Position numbers and translations under genes: made by a program. From assembly GCA_014526335.1 (NCBI GenBank), contig JACTAT010000223.1, positions 124,001-188,000 on the forward strand: a stretch of DNA of 64,000 nt, given 5' to 3'. Below, piece after piece: positions 45,701-57,280 of this stretch (position 1 is its first letter; the number at the start of each line of letters is the position of its first letter). The notes under the pieces were generated by a model. That model was not told where the DNA came from. It searched no databases and worked only from the letters and a program-made list of their open reading frames with translations. This DNA comes from Chrysaora quinquecirrha (lineage: Eukaryota > Cnidaria > Scyphozoa > Semaeostomeae > Pelagiidae).

Positions 45701-47472
45701 GTCAATATTTTACCAAAAGATGCTTAGCCTAAAGCCTAAAATACTCTTCTTTTATAGCAACGAGCAGCCCAAATTAATTCCTTTTTTCATGGAGCCAATT
45801 CATTATCTGTGAAGGTGTGTTTGTTCAAAAAATTTATTAACTAGAACTTTGAGTACCAAAATCGACCAGATAATATACATATGCTGTAATGCAAGTATAA
45901 AAATCTTACCACTGAAAAACTCCTCTTTGGTCCTCCACCATCAACTCCCACTTCTCCAACAAACCTAACATTGAAGGAGGAGGTAATCTTGAACCAGGGT
46001 TTCTTTCTTAGTACGAGAAAATCTTGCCATGCAACCTTCCTTCTTATTTCAACCCTACTTTGTGGCAGCGTTAGTGTTTGTGAGGCCTTTTCAAGGGTAG
46101 AGCTCCAGAGAGGTATCAATTTTACATCATCCATTCTTGTTGCAGGTGTGGATATGGAGGAGGAGACATCTTCTGCAGTATCAAATACACTGGTTGAAGG
46201 ATTTAAGGCTTCTTCATTATCAAAGTTGAAAATTTCATTGCTGTCATCAAATAGGTTATCATAAGCTGACTCATAGCTTGGGAAGCCAGTCTCTGTTTCT
46301 GCACACATGTCGGCATGTTGAGCAATCTGTGTTTTCCCAAATAGCCGATGACATATTGGGCATGAGACTTTTGCTTCACTTGACTCCATTTTTGCGAACA
46401 CAGTAGTGGGAACATTTTGCTCCATTGCACTCAATAATGTAGGAGAAGTTGTGGCTGTACTTGAGGCAGACAGGTTGTTGCTGTACTTGAAGTTTGCAAT
46501 CGCACTCCTTGGCTCTTTCTCTGTAATCGTTACACTCCTTTGCTTAGAATTTACTTCAGTATCTGATGTATTATCTGTATCTGAATCGTCAGAAGAGACA
46601 TGATTCACAGCTAGGCTGGTTTTTAAATATCTTCTCATGTCACCAGAGAAGCGGATGTACAGAGGCCCTGCTCCAGCCACATGCCTGACCATTTTCAGGT
46701 TCCATCTAAGTGAGGGATTTAGTATAGTGAGATCATCATCTATTGCCTTAACAAACTCAAAATTATAAGACGATGCTATGCCAAGATGTCTTCCAATCTC
46801 CGGTACAAATGAAAATGCATCCAGAATAGCTTGAATTATGTCCCAATGTTCCATCAAAATGTTAAATTCAACACCAGTGGCAACAAGGGAGTTGGTATAC
46901 ATTTCCTTCCTTTTCTTTCCTCTTGGTACAGTAGATAAATCTTTGCTTGGTATCAAAAATACATCTTTGATAATGCTGTCAGTTTTCTTAATCTTATTGA
47001 AGCATGACTTACCAGCATCATCCCTTGTTTTTCCAGTGCCGACATCTGTTTTAAGCATTTTGCTAGGCCTGCCCTTCCTCTGGAATAACTTGCTTCTTTG
47101 ACTTTGGTACCGTTTTCCGTTTCCAGGTTGATAGGCTATGGAATCATCCTGTGGCGTCAGTGATGCAGGTCTCCGAGGTGCTACTTGTCCCCGTGCTGCT
47201 GCATCACTTGTCTTAATAGGCCTAGGCGTAGTGTCAATTCTCAATGATGATGAGGCTGCTTCTTCGGAATGCGAAGCCAAAGAAGAAGGCCGATATGGGT
47301 TTGATACACATGTCGCAGAAAATTGTTGCACACCACCTCGTGTGCTTGGGTATAAATTCTTGACTTCGTCTTCTACATCTTCCGTTCTTTGAGTGTCAAC
47401 ATGCTCCTCACTATCCTTCAGCGTCGACACCAAGCTTGTGAGCCGATCTATCAATTTGCGATGATCGGCCAT
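42772..47472 (-). CDS. HI-2 HECT E3 ubiquitin ligase with UBZ-like finger, five exons
   Basis: Proposed exons: 47472-45910, 45403-45141, 44721-44588, 43978-43779, 43025-42772. All later junctions keep phase with GT-AG signals; the first is one base out of phase, so either a 1-bp lesion exists in exon 1 or its donor is misplaced. Exon 1 holds a Ser-rich start, KDVFLIPSKDLSTVPRGK (a block shared with HI-3), and a UBZ/Rad18-type finger (CPICHRLF ... HADMC). The HECT domain begins at VRFVGEVGVDGGGPKR and ends with catalytic Cys at 42874-42876 in SSTCSLSIVLP and a YG(L) C-terminus. Such proteins resemble G2E3-like ligases. ATG 47472 lies 69 bp inside the right inverted repeat, which probably supplies the promoter. 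Confidence 0.87.
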
Positions 47473-47540
47473 GTTTGCTGTTCAGTTGATTTGGGGTGCA
47501 TGTGGTTGCAGGGCATTGAAGGCGCAGGCGCATGGGAATT

Positions 47541-48015
47541 GGCGGGAGCCTCGTATCGAAAAAGAGAGAAGTATCGAAAAAAAGAAGTATCGAAAAAAAG
47601 AAGTATCGAAAAAAAGAAGTATCGAAAAAAATAAGTATTTAAAAAAATAAGTATCGAGAAAAATAAGTATTTAAAAAAAGAAGTATCGAAAAAAATAAGT
47701 ATTGAAAAAAATAAGTATCGAAAAAAATAAGTATTGAGAAAAATAAGTATTTAAAAAAGAAGTATCTAAAAAATTAATAACTTCTAGAAAAAAGTATAAT
47801 TGGTATCTCAGAAAACAAAGGGATCACCAAAAAATATGCAGAGTACGTGATTTTAAAAAGAAGAGGAAGGTTCCTATGACTTCAATTACTCAAGTGGAAA
47901 AAAACTTTAGTTTTCCATAAAAAATATGTATCACAAAAGTCTAATAAGTATTTAAAAGTTTAAACAAGCAGCTCTTATTTCTAACAAGTATTTTTGCTGC
48001 TTTTGGCGCGCCATA
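47541..48015 (-). repeat. HI-2 right terminal inverted repeat
   Basis: Mate of 40054-40523, with the same TCGATACTT tandem array in reverse; the number of units differs slightly between the ends. Confidence 0.95.
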
Positions 48016-48021
48016 CATAAA

Positions 48022-48124
48022 TGAATCTATTGGTGCAGTAGTAGAAAATGATTCTTGGGTTTGGACATTGAAAAATAGTATTAATTCCTTTATCAAAAAT
48101 GCTGTTTGCCAACTAGGTTTTTAA
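48022..48124 (+). pseudogene. hAT-type transposase fragment, right half
   Basis: Continues the frame from 40053 as ESIGAVVENDSWVWTLKNSI to a stop near 48122. Together with the left half it proves that HI-2 landed in an older transposon. Confidence 0.75.
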
Positions 48125-48797
48125 GTAGTCAAAAGAGAAAGTACAGCTGCAGACCTTATACAGCTTTCAACAACCAATGCTTGAATTGTGGGGGTTTTAG
48201 ATGAGAATTTTGGTGTGAAAATATTTTTGAGGCTTGATTCTGCTCTTTGGCTCATTGCGAATCATTTGTTTTGTTTGTTTCTCTGATTGATATTCTTCTT
48301 AACACTAAGGGTACACTTTTTGAAATATTAAAATGCAGAAACAGAATATTTTGGTACAGTTAGTATTATTCTACAATGCGTGAACTTTCAAATGATGGCT
48401 AAACCACATGAATATCACATGTATGTATTTTTCAGGATGATCTTAAAGTTTTAAATTATTTTATGTAAAAATATACATTTTTTTCTTTATTTTCTAAGTG
48501 ACAATTAATTAAGCTATGAAAACTATTTTTTCATTTCTAATGTGTTTTTGGATCTGTAATGGGAATCGTTTTAATTAATAATTAATAATATTTAATAATA
48601 ATAATATGGAAACTTTTTATTCCCTACAAAATACTTCTACATGATGACACCCATCACTCTCAATTTAGGCATGATGGGGAAAGTTACAGCTAGTTCTAAA
48701 GTATGATTAAAAATGTTCTTAAGGTAAATAAATTGATGATTTACAGCTAAAACGTCCAAAAATATAAGATTTGACCATATATGAATAGGAAAAGAGT
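48125..48797. other. No gene recognised
   Basis: AT-rich; TAAT/AATAATA runs at 48575-48606 only. May include the 3' untranslated region of the LINE that ends at 48798. Confidence 0.5.
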
Positions 48798-50479
48798 TTA
48801 AAATGTTAAGATTTCTTGACTCCTCCACTCACTGTCCTTCTTAAAAAATATATAGTATGTGCAACGTATACAGATGGTTATTATTTTCTTTTCTATGTAA
48901 AGTTGCTCTTGCTTGTTACTTGATAATTGTTCCTGCATGTTCATAAATGCTTTGTGTCCGTTGATACCGATTGTTCCTATTGCTCCCATCGATAGATTTA
49001 TGTATTTGACAAGCAAGTACGAGGATGAAAGGTCTTTCAAAAGATGCTCGTAGCGCCTATTTTTATGAGCTTCATTTTTTCCAATGTTCGTTTCGAACCC
49101 AACAGACAGTTCGAGAACATATAATGCACCCTCTTTGAAGGGTAACAAGTAACATCACTGGTAACAACACGCTTGCTGTTACCAGTGATAGAAGCTGACG
49201 GTCTGAAGCCTGGAATGTCATCGGCATAGACTGTGATATTTCTTATTCCTGATAAGAAGTTGCCAATCGTCAAGAGGACAGAGTTGTGATGCCAAGTATA
49301 TCTTTTCCCTTCAAGCATGGATTTGCAACCAGAGACGACGTGAAGAAGGGTTTGTGGGAGTTTGCAGAAGTTGCACGACTCGCTTTCGAGTCTTCCCCAA
49401 AGTTTCATATTTTTCTTTGTAGGCAAACTGTTATTCAGATAACGCACAGAGAAATTGAGGATGTTCTTAGGTAGAAGTTTTTGCGCCTCACTCCATATGC
49501 TTGTTATTTTATTTGTCGTGTGTTCAAGGATTGCCTTTAGTATAAGGCCTTGTGATGACAATTCCTGTGTGATCCTATGGACTTTCTTCTTTCTATTTTC
49601 TTTGATTACCTCTTTCCCATTAGCGTATGTGTCATATTGCACATTTTTATCGTGACTAGTTACTTTATGTAGTGACTGTATGTCTTCATTTGGGGACTTC
49701 TTTAAGCACTTTCTACGCGAAACTTGGCACTGGGAAAATTTCGTCGACGGATCAATGATTCCTAGCCTGCATTTTTCTTTCGTAAGACCAATTATATCCA
49801 GTGTTCCACTGATAGGAATCTCGAGCCATAATCTTATGTACCTGTGCGCTAGTGAGTCTAGGTTTTGTTTGACCCATTTGATCTCCTAATCGGCAATTTT
49901 TAAATCCCAAGAGACTTTGGACATGAAGTACGTGGAATATAGAAGAATCTTGTTCTTTTGATGAAGTGGTAGCCTACTTATTGCTTCGAGCAGCAAATTA
50001 GATGTCTCCAGTAACTTTTTCTTATGCTCTTCGTTGTCCATTTTAAAGTTGAAACTTCTACCAAGGTAAGTGAATGAATTAGTAGATGAAACCAGAGGGA
50101 TTCGCTGGTTTGAGACAAACACCTTTGGACTGACTTCACTACAATTTGTATTGACTTTTGTCATGCCGAATGCTTTACATTTGTCTGGCCTTGCTTCCAT
50201 ATTTGCCCAAGAGCAGAAAGCTGTAAAACAAATTAGAAGAATCTGATTTTCATATTCTTGGCCTGTTACAACACATGCGTCGTCCGCGAATTGGAGCCAA
50301 TTGCTGGGCCTTAAGAATGCATCATGTTTGTATCCTAGTTGAGTGTACTCTTCCTTTACTATCAATTGAATGAAAATGTTAAATATCATGTTGAACGTAA
50401 GGGGGCTTAAACAGTCACCCTGAAGAACACCTTTAGTCACTGGAATAAAGGGTGTTGCATAACCTGCGGTAATGATGGA
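48798..50479 (-). pseudogene. RLE-type LINE, 3' half (split by HI-3)
   Basis: The frame from 50479 reads SIITAGYATPFIPVTKGVLQ and then LSPLTFN, LQFADDACVV (the catalytic Asp pair), and the thumb to 49886. After a stop at 49886-49888 it continues through RKKKVHRITQEL, a finger CNFCKLPQTLLHVVSGC near 49395, GKRYTWHHNSVLL, and a restriction-like nuclease: LYVLELSVGFETNIGKN near 49120 and YINLSMGAIGTIG near 48985, ending at 48798. One frameshift near 49150 separates finger and nuclease frames. It is the downstream part of the gene whose 5' half is at 61735-63281. Confidence 0.85.
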
Positions 50480-51022
50480 TATGGCACGCTGTTGCGGCCA
50501 AAAATAACAATAAATTGTGTGTCGATTTAATAAAAAAATTAAACGCCAAATTATTTTTTTGTGTATATACCTCGAAACATTTGTGTATACATGATTTAAA
50601 TTTTGAGTGACATAGTAAATATTCTTGTGTGTACACGTGCATAGTAAAACTTGTGGGTCTGTTATGTCAAAGATCTGAGTGCTAAAATATTTTTAGTGAA
50701 CATGTTTTAAACCTTTGTGACTGTAGAAATTAAAACCTGAGTCAACTTAAGGTTCGTGTGTGTTATTATAATATTTGTGTGCGTTGGCTTTCATGATTTC
50801 TGCGTGTCAGAAGCAAAAAACTTGTGTGTGTATTCAATTTCGTGTGTGTGTGTGTGTAGTGTCTTTTGTGTGTGTATCAAATTTTAGAGCACTGTGGTTT
50901 CGTTTTTAATTCGATACATCTATCATCTGGATCCCTGTCCTCAGTCCACATGTTTGCATTCGTTGAAAGGACCATCTTTCTTTTAACCATGGACGAAGAA
51001 AGAAGAGAACGGTATCTTGTCG
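50480..51022 (+). repeat. HI-3 left terminal inverted repeat
   Basis: Matches the reverse complement of 61218-61731 with roughly ten substitutions. GTGTGT-rich tracts and TGTGTATA motifs recur. The HECT start codon (ATG 50989) lies inside it. Confidence 0.93.
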
Positions 51023-51214
51023 AAGATTTAATCCGCGCTGCTAATATAATTCAGTCCTTGAACAGAAGGACATCGCAGTCTGAACAAGATCGTGCAAGGC
51101 AAATCAGTACAACAGAATATATTGGCAATGCGTTTCCAACAGCAAGAAGTCGCAGTTCAACTTCAAGCATGTCAAAGCCATCCAAAACAACTTCTATGCC
51201 AGGGCCTAAGTTGT
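50989..51214 (+). pseudogene. HI-3 HECT gene, first exon
   Basis: ATG 50989 (context ACCATGG) opens MDEERRERYLVEDLIRAANI and a Ser/Arg-rich tail, corresponding to the short charged and Ser-rich N-termini of the HI-1 and HI-2 ligases. The frame stops at 51212-51214; no clear GT donor is visible near its end, so splicing to the exon at 57281 may have been damaged by the nested insertion. The first eleven codons are part of the terminal inverted repeat. Confidence 0.6.
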
Positions 51215-51990
51215 AGTTCTTCCTGAATTTTTGCAATGATATCGTCATTACTATCTTCAATAGTACAGTATGTTGCATTATTTAACATATGTATCGTTGT
51301 ATATGTATATGTATATGTATGCTTGATGTGGTGGGTTATTATGCTTGTTGTGGTGGTGTTTTTTGCGTACTTTGGTGGATAAGCACTGCTGTGGTGGGTT
51401 ATTATGCTTGATGCGGTGGCGTTCTTTTGCTGTCTGTGGTTGATACTCACTATTTGGGTGGTTTTTTCCCTTCAAATTGTTTGGATATGGCTGTGCTAAA
51501 AACATATCCCCAGAACATACAGATAGTCTTATTTTTTTCTGAGCCTGGTTTTTAGAAAGAAAACGTTGCATATTATGAATTTTCAAAGATTGTAAACAAT
51601 CTCAGATAAATTGAAAAAATACTTTCGATGTGGTTCGGGCCTGCCCGCATTATTCCAAACGTGTTAAGTATTAGAGAAGAGGAATATTTTTAGAATAAAA
51701 ACCAAGGCTAAGCAATAAGACTTTCTGTATGTTTTTGGGATATGCTTTTAGCTAGGACTGTCATCAATTTCCTACAGTTGGTCAAATTTTCAAATTTCGA
51801 ATTTAAAAGGTCAAATCATCTGTTTGTAGTTGGTCGTCCGCCATTACAGTGTTCCAAACAGGATAGTAACAAATCGAATACCTGTGTGCGTAAGTGCCTA
51901 CTACCACTGCTTTCTGACTTTTAACTCACAATTCTCGTTGCTTCTTGTATCGAAGGCTAATTTGGATTGATTTGCAGAGAAGGTAAAGAA
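51215..51990. other. Non-coding interval with short repeats
   Basis: Holds a TATATG microsatellite (51297-51322) and a ~64-bp imperfect direct repeat around GTGGTGGGTTATTATGCTTG (51329 and 51390). It should contain the left end of the nested ISL2EU-like element, which I could not define. Confidence 0.5.
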
Positions 51991-53490
51991 ATGGTGCTTT
52001 GTTTGGTGGTTAATTGTGGTAGAAAATCGGGAAAACGTGGTAAAAAGACAGATAAGGAAGAAGACAAAGGGCCTAACCAGAAGGAGGACGAAGAAAAATC
52101 CGGCCTGAGTTTTTCTAGAGTTCCCACCATCATTACAAATGAGGGTGAGGCTATGGAAGAACTAACAAGAGAGAGAAGAAGACGGTGGATTTCGGCATTA
52201 AGTAGAGATGATTTGACGGAAAAGAAGCTAGCAAATGATCGAGTTTGTAACCTACATTTTGTGTCTGGCAGGGCTGCCAAGAACTGGGACAGATACAGTG
52301 TTGACTGGGTACCAACTCTAAGGCTTGGACACTCAAAGAAACAAAAGGACCATTCTCATGTTGAAGAAAGAGCTAGAAGGGTTGCAAGCAGACGTAAACG
52401 TGCAAATGATAGTTGCAAACATGAAATTGAAGAGAAGCGAATGAGGGAAGATGACAGCATGCCCATTGAAATCCAAGATGGTCCGATTCCAAAAACGGGA
52501 GAGATAGCATCGAATGATCCTGGACAATGCTTTCAACCCGCTGAAGAAATTCGATTTTGTGATGCTGAAACAAATACTGATGAGCTCAACTATTTGTTCC
52601 AAGGCCTAGCCATAAAAACAGAACCATTCACACAAGAGTGCTTCATTGATGATGATGCCAAAGTGAGGTTCTACACTGGACTGCCCTCATATGATATCCT
52701 GCAGACAACTTTTGATTTTGTAAAGCCTGATGTTGATGGAAAATCAACTACATTGCAGAGCTTCCAGCAGTTCATACTAGTTTTGATGAAATTGAGGTTA
52801 AATGTACCCCATCAGGATCTTGCCTACAGATTTTGTATATCTGCACCAACAGTTTCAAGAATATTCAAGAAATGGATAAACATTCTTGATAGGAAATTAA
52901 GTCCAATTATTTCATGGCCTGAGAGGGAAGATTTATGGCGCACTATGCCCAAATGCTTTCAGTATTCTTTTGATAAGAGGGTAACAGTGATCATTGACTG
53001 TTTTGAAGTGTTTATTGAAAGACCATCAAATCTGTTGGCAAGAGCACAGACATATTCCAATTATAAGAGCCATAATACAATTAAAGTGCTGATTGGTATT
53101 ACTCCACAGGGTACTATCAGTTTTGTATCTGAAGCATGGGGTGGGCGTACTTCAGACAAGTTTCTGACGGATAATTGTGGAATTCTGAGGCTACTTAAAC
53201 AAGGAGACTTGGTGATGGCAGATAGGGGCTTCATGATACAAGAAAGTTTGATCTTCTATCAAGCAAAATTGGCTATCCCAGCATTTACACGTGGTAAAGA
53301 TCAACTTGACCCCATTGATGTTGAGAAAACTAGGGGTATTGCAAACGTAAGGATACATGTGGAACGAGTGATAGGACTGTTGTGCAGAAAGTACAAAATC
53401 CTGCAGAGTACACTACCAATTGACTATCTTATTTGTTCAAGTGGAAGTCAAAGCCCTCTTATTGATAAAATATTACGAGTGACAGTTTGA
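51991..53490 (+). CDS. THAP-domain DDE transposase, ISL2EU-like, intact
   Basis: ATG 51991 gives 499 residues. Residues 1-110 form a THAP zinc finger ([15 protein letters not shown], then [15 protein letters not shown], and a C-terminal DWVPTL), a C2CH DNA-binding module. A basic linker and a helical region with an HTH ([19 protein letters not shown]) follow. The DDE_4-type core has Asp336 ([13 protein letters not shown]), Asp411 ([10 protein letters not shown]) and Glu458 ([11 protein letters not shown]) with the AWGGRTSD motif between. The last residues end shortly after the Glu helix. No stop or shift, so it could still be active although its partner gene is broken. Two-base upstream context suggests a 3' splice site (TTTGCAG at 51971-51977) before the ATG. 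Confidence 0.92.
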   Translation: MVLCLVVNCGRKSGKRGKKTDKEEDKGPNQKEDEEKSGLSFSRVPTIITNEGEAMEELTRERRRRWISALSRDDLTEKKLANDRVCNLHFVSGRAAKNWDRYSVDWVPTLRLGHSKKQKDHSHVEERARRVASRRKRANDSCKHEIEEKRMREDDSMPIEIQDGPIPKTGEIASNDPGQCFQPAEEIRFCDAETNTDELNYLFQGLAIKTEPFTQECFIDDDAKVRFYTGLPSYDILQTTFDFVKPDVDGKSTTLQSFQQFILVLMKLRLNVPHQDLAYRFCISAPTVSRIFKKWINILDRKLSPIISWPEREDLWRTMPKCFQYSFDKRVTVIIDCFEVFIERPSNLLARAQTYSNYKSHNTIKVLIGITPQGTISFVSEAWGGRTSDKFLTDNCGILRLLKQGDLVMADRGFMIQESLIFYQAKLAIPAFTRGKDQLDPIDVEKTRGIANVRIHVERVIGLLCRKYKILQSTLPIDYLICSSGSQSPLIDKILRVTV

Positions 53491-53835
53491 CTAAACAAAA
53501 ACAGCCAAACATATTTTATTTTATTTTTTAAGAATCTTGAGAATGGGAAATAAAGAGTATTTTTGAAAATTTTTATGCAAACTTACTGTAGTTTCAAACA
53601 CCTGATGTTGAAGTTTGGGGAAAACTTGGAAAGCAACTATTAGATGAGGGGTCTACAGTATAATGTGTCTGCAATAAATTGCAGTCTAATATGTCTATGG
53701 ACAGATCATAATATTTTTTGACCCTTTCCCTCATTTATAAAGAATTTCTCGATATGAAGTGAGAATCATCAAATTTTTTCATATTTGTACAAAAATATGG
53801 GAAGGAAAGTTAAAATGTTTCATCTCAATGTTCTT

Positions 53836-54282
53836 CAAAGTTTCAAAATTGCGATGAACAGCGGAATCATTTTCGGGCATACTTAAAAGCTTTTTTCGTC
53901 TGACACAGCGAGGATTTTTTCAGAATCATTGGCAAAGCAAGATCTTTGTTTCACTTAGGAGTTTTGGAATCTGTCTACATCAAAACCAAAAGGCCGGTTC
54001 TGTGTAGACAGAAAGAGTTCGTTTTCTCACTTGGGCTCTTCAAATAATTCATTGGTCCTCCCGCTGTATCCGACCAGCTGATTGGTGTTTAAAACACAAT
54101 GCCAATTCAGCTTTTCGTTCTTTCTGATTGGTGCATTTCGAGCCGCATCTGGGTATAAATTCCGCCTTAGTCTATTGTTTCGGTCTGTTTCTGACGTTCA
54201 TACTCTGAGGAGTGTCAGACGAAAAAAGCTTTTAAGTATGCCCGAAAATGATTCCGCTGTTCATCGCAATTTTGAAATTTTG
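53836..54282. repeat. Foldback with 71-bp arms
   Basis: 53836-53906 is the reverse complement of 54212-54282 with one mismatch. The 305-bp loop is GC-richer than the surroundings. No duplication of flanking bases found, so whether it moved as a unit is open. Confidence 0.92.
54045..54165 (+). promoter_or_regulatory. Promoter-like cluster: four CCAAT boxes and a TATA box
   Basis: ATTGG at 54051, 54081 and 54127 and CCAAT at 54102 precede TATAAA at 54154-54159, spacing typical of a strong animal promoter. A transcript would run rightward through the foldback arm and open with ATG 54238 (MPENDSAVHRNFEIL), antisense to the end of the nuclease gene. Function not demonstrated. Confidence 0.45.
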
Positions 54283-54364
54283 TACAACTCAAAGACTGTT
54301 CTTCAAAGTATAAGATGTGCTCAAACCTTTAACAAAAACAAGTTTTTGAATAAAAAAGCAGTCT

Positions 54365-57120
54365 TCACATTGTTGGGAACAATTCCATCTTTCCAACTTT
54401 CAAACATTTAAACAAATGTTTTCTCAACTGAGCCACATCAAATTCAACTGTTTCTGGTGGTATATAGTTTACTAGACAGGTTGCAAAGGCTGTTGCAAAG
54501 ACACCACAGTCATACCCATTTTCTTGTTGCTAGACTGAAACAACATTAATTCCTTTATAGATATCTGCTCCAATAAGGCTCTTTATTTGTTCCTCGATTT
54601 CATCTGATACAACATGGTTATACAGGCTGTCATACAAGCTAACCATCCCTGGTAAACATCCAATTGAGCTTGTGCATACCCAGTGACTGTTTCCAGTGTG
54701 AAGTATCTGGACAAACTCCCCTCCAACTATGTCAAAGTTTCTAGATGGTCCTAAGGTTGGCCTTTGAAAGCCCTCAATAGCTGGATTACTGTTTCTTAGG
54801 TAAACATGTACCTGGTGAATTATATCACAGTCAAGCCAACCTTTTGGAGACATAACCAATTCAAAATGTATTTCACTTAATGTTTCTAATTGTGCAAAAC
54901 GCTCTGCTTGTCCAGTTGTTTCTTTGGTCATCCATTTCCAGGTCTGAACTATCCCTGTTTAAGATAGAAATTTCCTTCACTCTAGACTGCTGCGGCAGTG
55001 TTACCTTTCCAACTTTTGACTCTGGCTGACTGTGTGGATTTGCTTTGCACTTGTCACATTGCCAGGTGGTCTTACTGTTGTTTGGTTTCCTTTTGTAGCC
55101 CAGACAACTAATGTGGAAGAATTTTCCATTTTCACAAAAGGGATTATGGCATTCAATTATTTTCTCATCAATTTTTGCCTTTTGTTGGCAAATGCAAACA
55201 CTTTCCAGTGCTAGTGCTTTTGTTGTGGTAATGTCTTTTGTTTTGGGCTGCGTTTTTCTTTTGAACTCAGGTAGCCTTTGACAGTGGGGACAATACCAAT
55301 TATTGGAAACTTGTGTCACTTTAAGACACACAGGATGATACAATGAAATTGGACAGTCTGTATTCTGACATTTCACTGTAGGCTCCCTGTTTCTTCAGCA
55401 CAAAACATACTTTCATTTCACCAATCTTTTGTGGTTTTGACAAGTAACACTTGCGTGTGTACCATCTACCAAGAATTTCTGGGAGTACGCAATATTGCCA
55501 AAATTGAGACAGCTTTGGCAAAACTCTGTCCCAGTGTTCTTGGTCAGGGGTTATCCTTTCTTGAAGGAAAGCAGACTGTGATGCTGCAAAACCAAAGACA
55601 ACAAAATCACAAAATCGAAGCTCTGTGGTGAACATCTGCTGTTGTACTTGGTAATAATATTGGTGGTTTCTTTTCAGAATCACTTTACCATCTAGATCTT
55701 TCGTTAAACAGCTGCTAGGTTTTCCCAAGTATCCATCCATATCAATTCCGTCAATACAATAAGGACATTTAACTTCCCCACATCCAATTCCACAGCAGTC
55801 ACATGAGGATAAAAAATCAGGTGTTGCATGAATGAAAGTGCTGTGTTTGTTGATAAACATGCCACATTCGATTGCTTTGTAATTCACATGCTTCTTCTTC
55901 ATATCAATATCAAAAACGCTTAATTGCTGATTCCTCGTGTTGACATCCATATTCAGTGGCGGCATTAGTGAACTTGAAAATTTCTGGGTAGCAGATTGAT
56001 TTTATTAGTGATTGAGATGGCTGGCTGGGATCTGTGTGGCTTGCAGACTTACTCATTGATGCACCAATTCTTCCAGCTCGATGATGGAAAAATCCACTGC
56101 CCTTGGCCTGGCTTCTTGTATCCAGCTCAATTTGTCTTGCATCTTCATCTGAAATTTTAGCATGGATGTCTGAGCAGGCTTTTATGAGATCATGGTACTC
56201 ATAGGCAAGGTACTTCTCATCAAAAAGCTCAGAGATTGTTGCAATGCTACTGCTCCTGGAAATAAATGAATTGGCATAAGGGTATACAAGACTCAGTGCT
56301 GCAGGCTTTACTTTGCATTTACTCAGTGCTTCATGAAAGGATTTTAGGCCTATATCATCCTCACTTCTGACAGGGGTGTCTCCTTTTGTTGAACCATAAT
56401 GTCTGAGGGCCACATTCATTCTTTCCTCTGGATCTTGATTAACATTGCTGACTGCTTGATCTAAGTCCTTCTTTAGTTTCTTTGCTGATGTAAAGTTAAT
56501 ATCTCTGACAGGAGAATATGATATTTCTTTTACATAAGAAGGGAGAATCCAGGTACATTTTACTTGGGTACAGGCTAATTTTCCATTCAGTCTTGTCCAT
56601 ACTTCAAGATAAGATAGCACGCTTGCAACATGAGAACAGCATTCTCCTAGACCAGCCATGCAGCCAATGCAATGTGCAGAAAGAATAGTCCCATCATTCT
56701 CTGTAATTATCCAGACTTGCACTGGGTTGACTTTCATCCTTTGCGAATGCCGCAGTTTCCCCAGGACAACAAATCTTTTATCATTGACTATCTTACCTTG
56801 TACCGAGGTGATGAAGCCGGATACCATTTGATTGTATGCCTGCAAACTTCTGAAAGCCTTGAATTGGGTCTTCGTGTAATAACTTGTATCGAGTACGAGA
56901 TACGATAGCAAGTTGGTGGATTCTACAGGAGGCAAACATTCTGGATCGAAACTGCTTTCTGGAACAGCTGATCAACGCCGATATACGAGATCTTTTCCCC
57001 GTAACGCTTGAAAACATGACTTTTTAGCTTCTTGGCATAGTCGGACAACAATATCGTAAACTTTTCTTCAATTTTGGACTTCGAAATGACAGATAAATCT
57101 TTGTTGCTATGTGTCGCCAT
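54365..57120 (-). pseudogene. SWIM finger - YqaJ nuclease - two PHD fingers - Ulp1-like protease, frameshifted
   Basis: ATG 57120. Read across shifts near 56955, 55918, 55370 and 54930 and a TAG at 54532, the product has, in order: a SWIM zinc finger (CIGCMAGLGECCSHVASVL, near 56660-56605); a YqaJ-type exonuclease (RAGRIGASMSKSA, GCQHEESAI, HATPDFLSSCDCCGIGCGEVKCPYC, then HQYYYQVQQQM); two PHD fingers (CQNTDCPISLYHPVCLKV ... WYCPHC; VCICQQKAK ... HISCLGY ... WQCDKC); and a C48/Ulp1-like cysteine protease with His (NSHWVC), Asp (SLYDSLYN) and Cys (QQENGYDCGVFATAF). YqaJ nucleases belong to the lambda-exonuclease fold. Partner of the transposase at 51991. Five lesions make it non-functional here. 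Confidence 0.8.
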
Positions 57121-57280
57121 TGAACATGTGGTATAATAAAAAGAAAAGTGGAACACCAACATGGCGGAAGCCTCGTTTTGAATATTGTCGTGACGTCACG
57201 TGAAAACGGTCTATATGTTTTGACATGTAGGCATAACTTGTGAATAGCAAAGGAACTGAATTCAATCCTTTTGTTTTTAG

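Larger units (their letters stand above)
40054..48015. mobile_element. HI-2: HECT-plus-integrase DNA transposon, 7962 bp
   Basis: Starts TATGGCGCGCCAAAAGCAGC and ends with the reverse complement, flanked by CATAAA at 40048-40053 and 48016-48021. The inverted ends are about 470 bp. Inside, the transposase (40575-42484) reads right and the HECT ligase (47472-42772) reads left, converging at about 42.5-42.8 kb. Both genes look essentially intact, making this the best candidate for a functional copy of the three. Confidence 0.95.
53491..54364. other. Convergent interval of the nested element with a foldback
   Basis: Lies between the two stop codons. It holds the 71-bp-arm inverted repeat at 53836-54282 and a promoter-like cluster at 54045-54165 (listed separately). 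Confidence 0.5.
51600..57200. mobile_element. Nested ISL2EU-like two-gene transposon (boundaries approximate)
   Basis: A rightward THAP-DDE transposase (51991-53490) and a leftward SWIM/YqaJ nuclease gene (57120-54365) converge, the pairing I associate with the ISL2EU superfamily. It separates the two parts of the HI-3 HECT gene. I found no confident terminal inverted repeats or target duplication, so the limits given are only outer estimates. Confidence 0.6.

Noticed and set aside
42772..47472. HI-2 HECT gene as a host E3 ligase captured by chance
   Set aside because: The same gene type recurs at the same place and orientation in all three elements, so chance capture is unlikely.
54045..54165. 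Histone gene promoter with a downstream histone gene
   Set aside because: CCAAT and TATA boxes are suggestive, but the following frame has no histone sequence.
51600..57230. Exact ends of the nested ISL2EU-like element (CCGCCATT...GTGTTCC-like similarity near 51838 and 57150)
   Set aside because: Similarity is short and gapped, and no target duplication could be seen, so I left the boundaries open.
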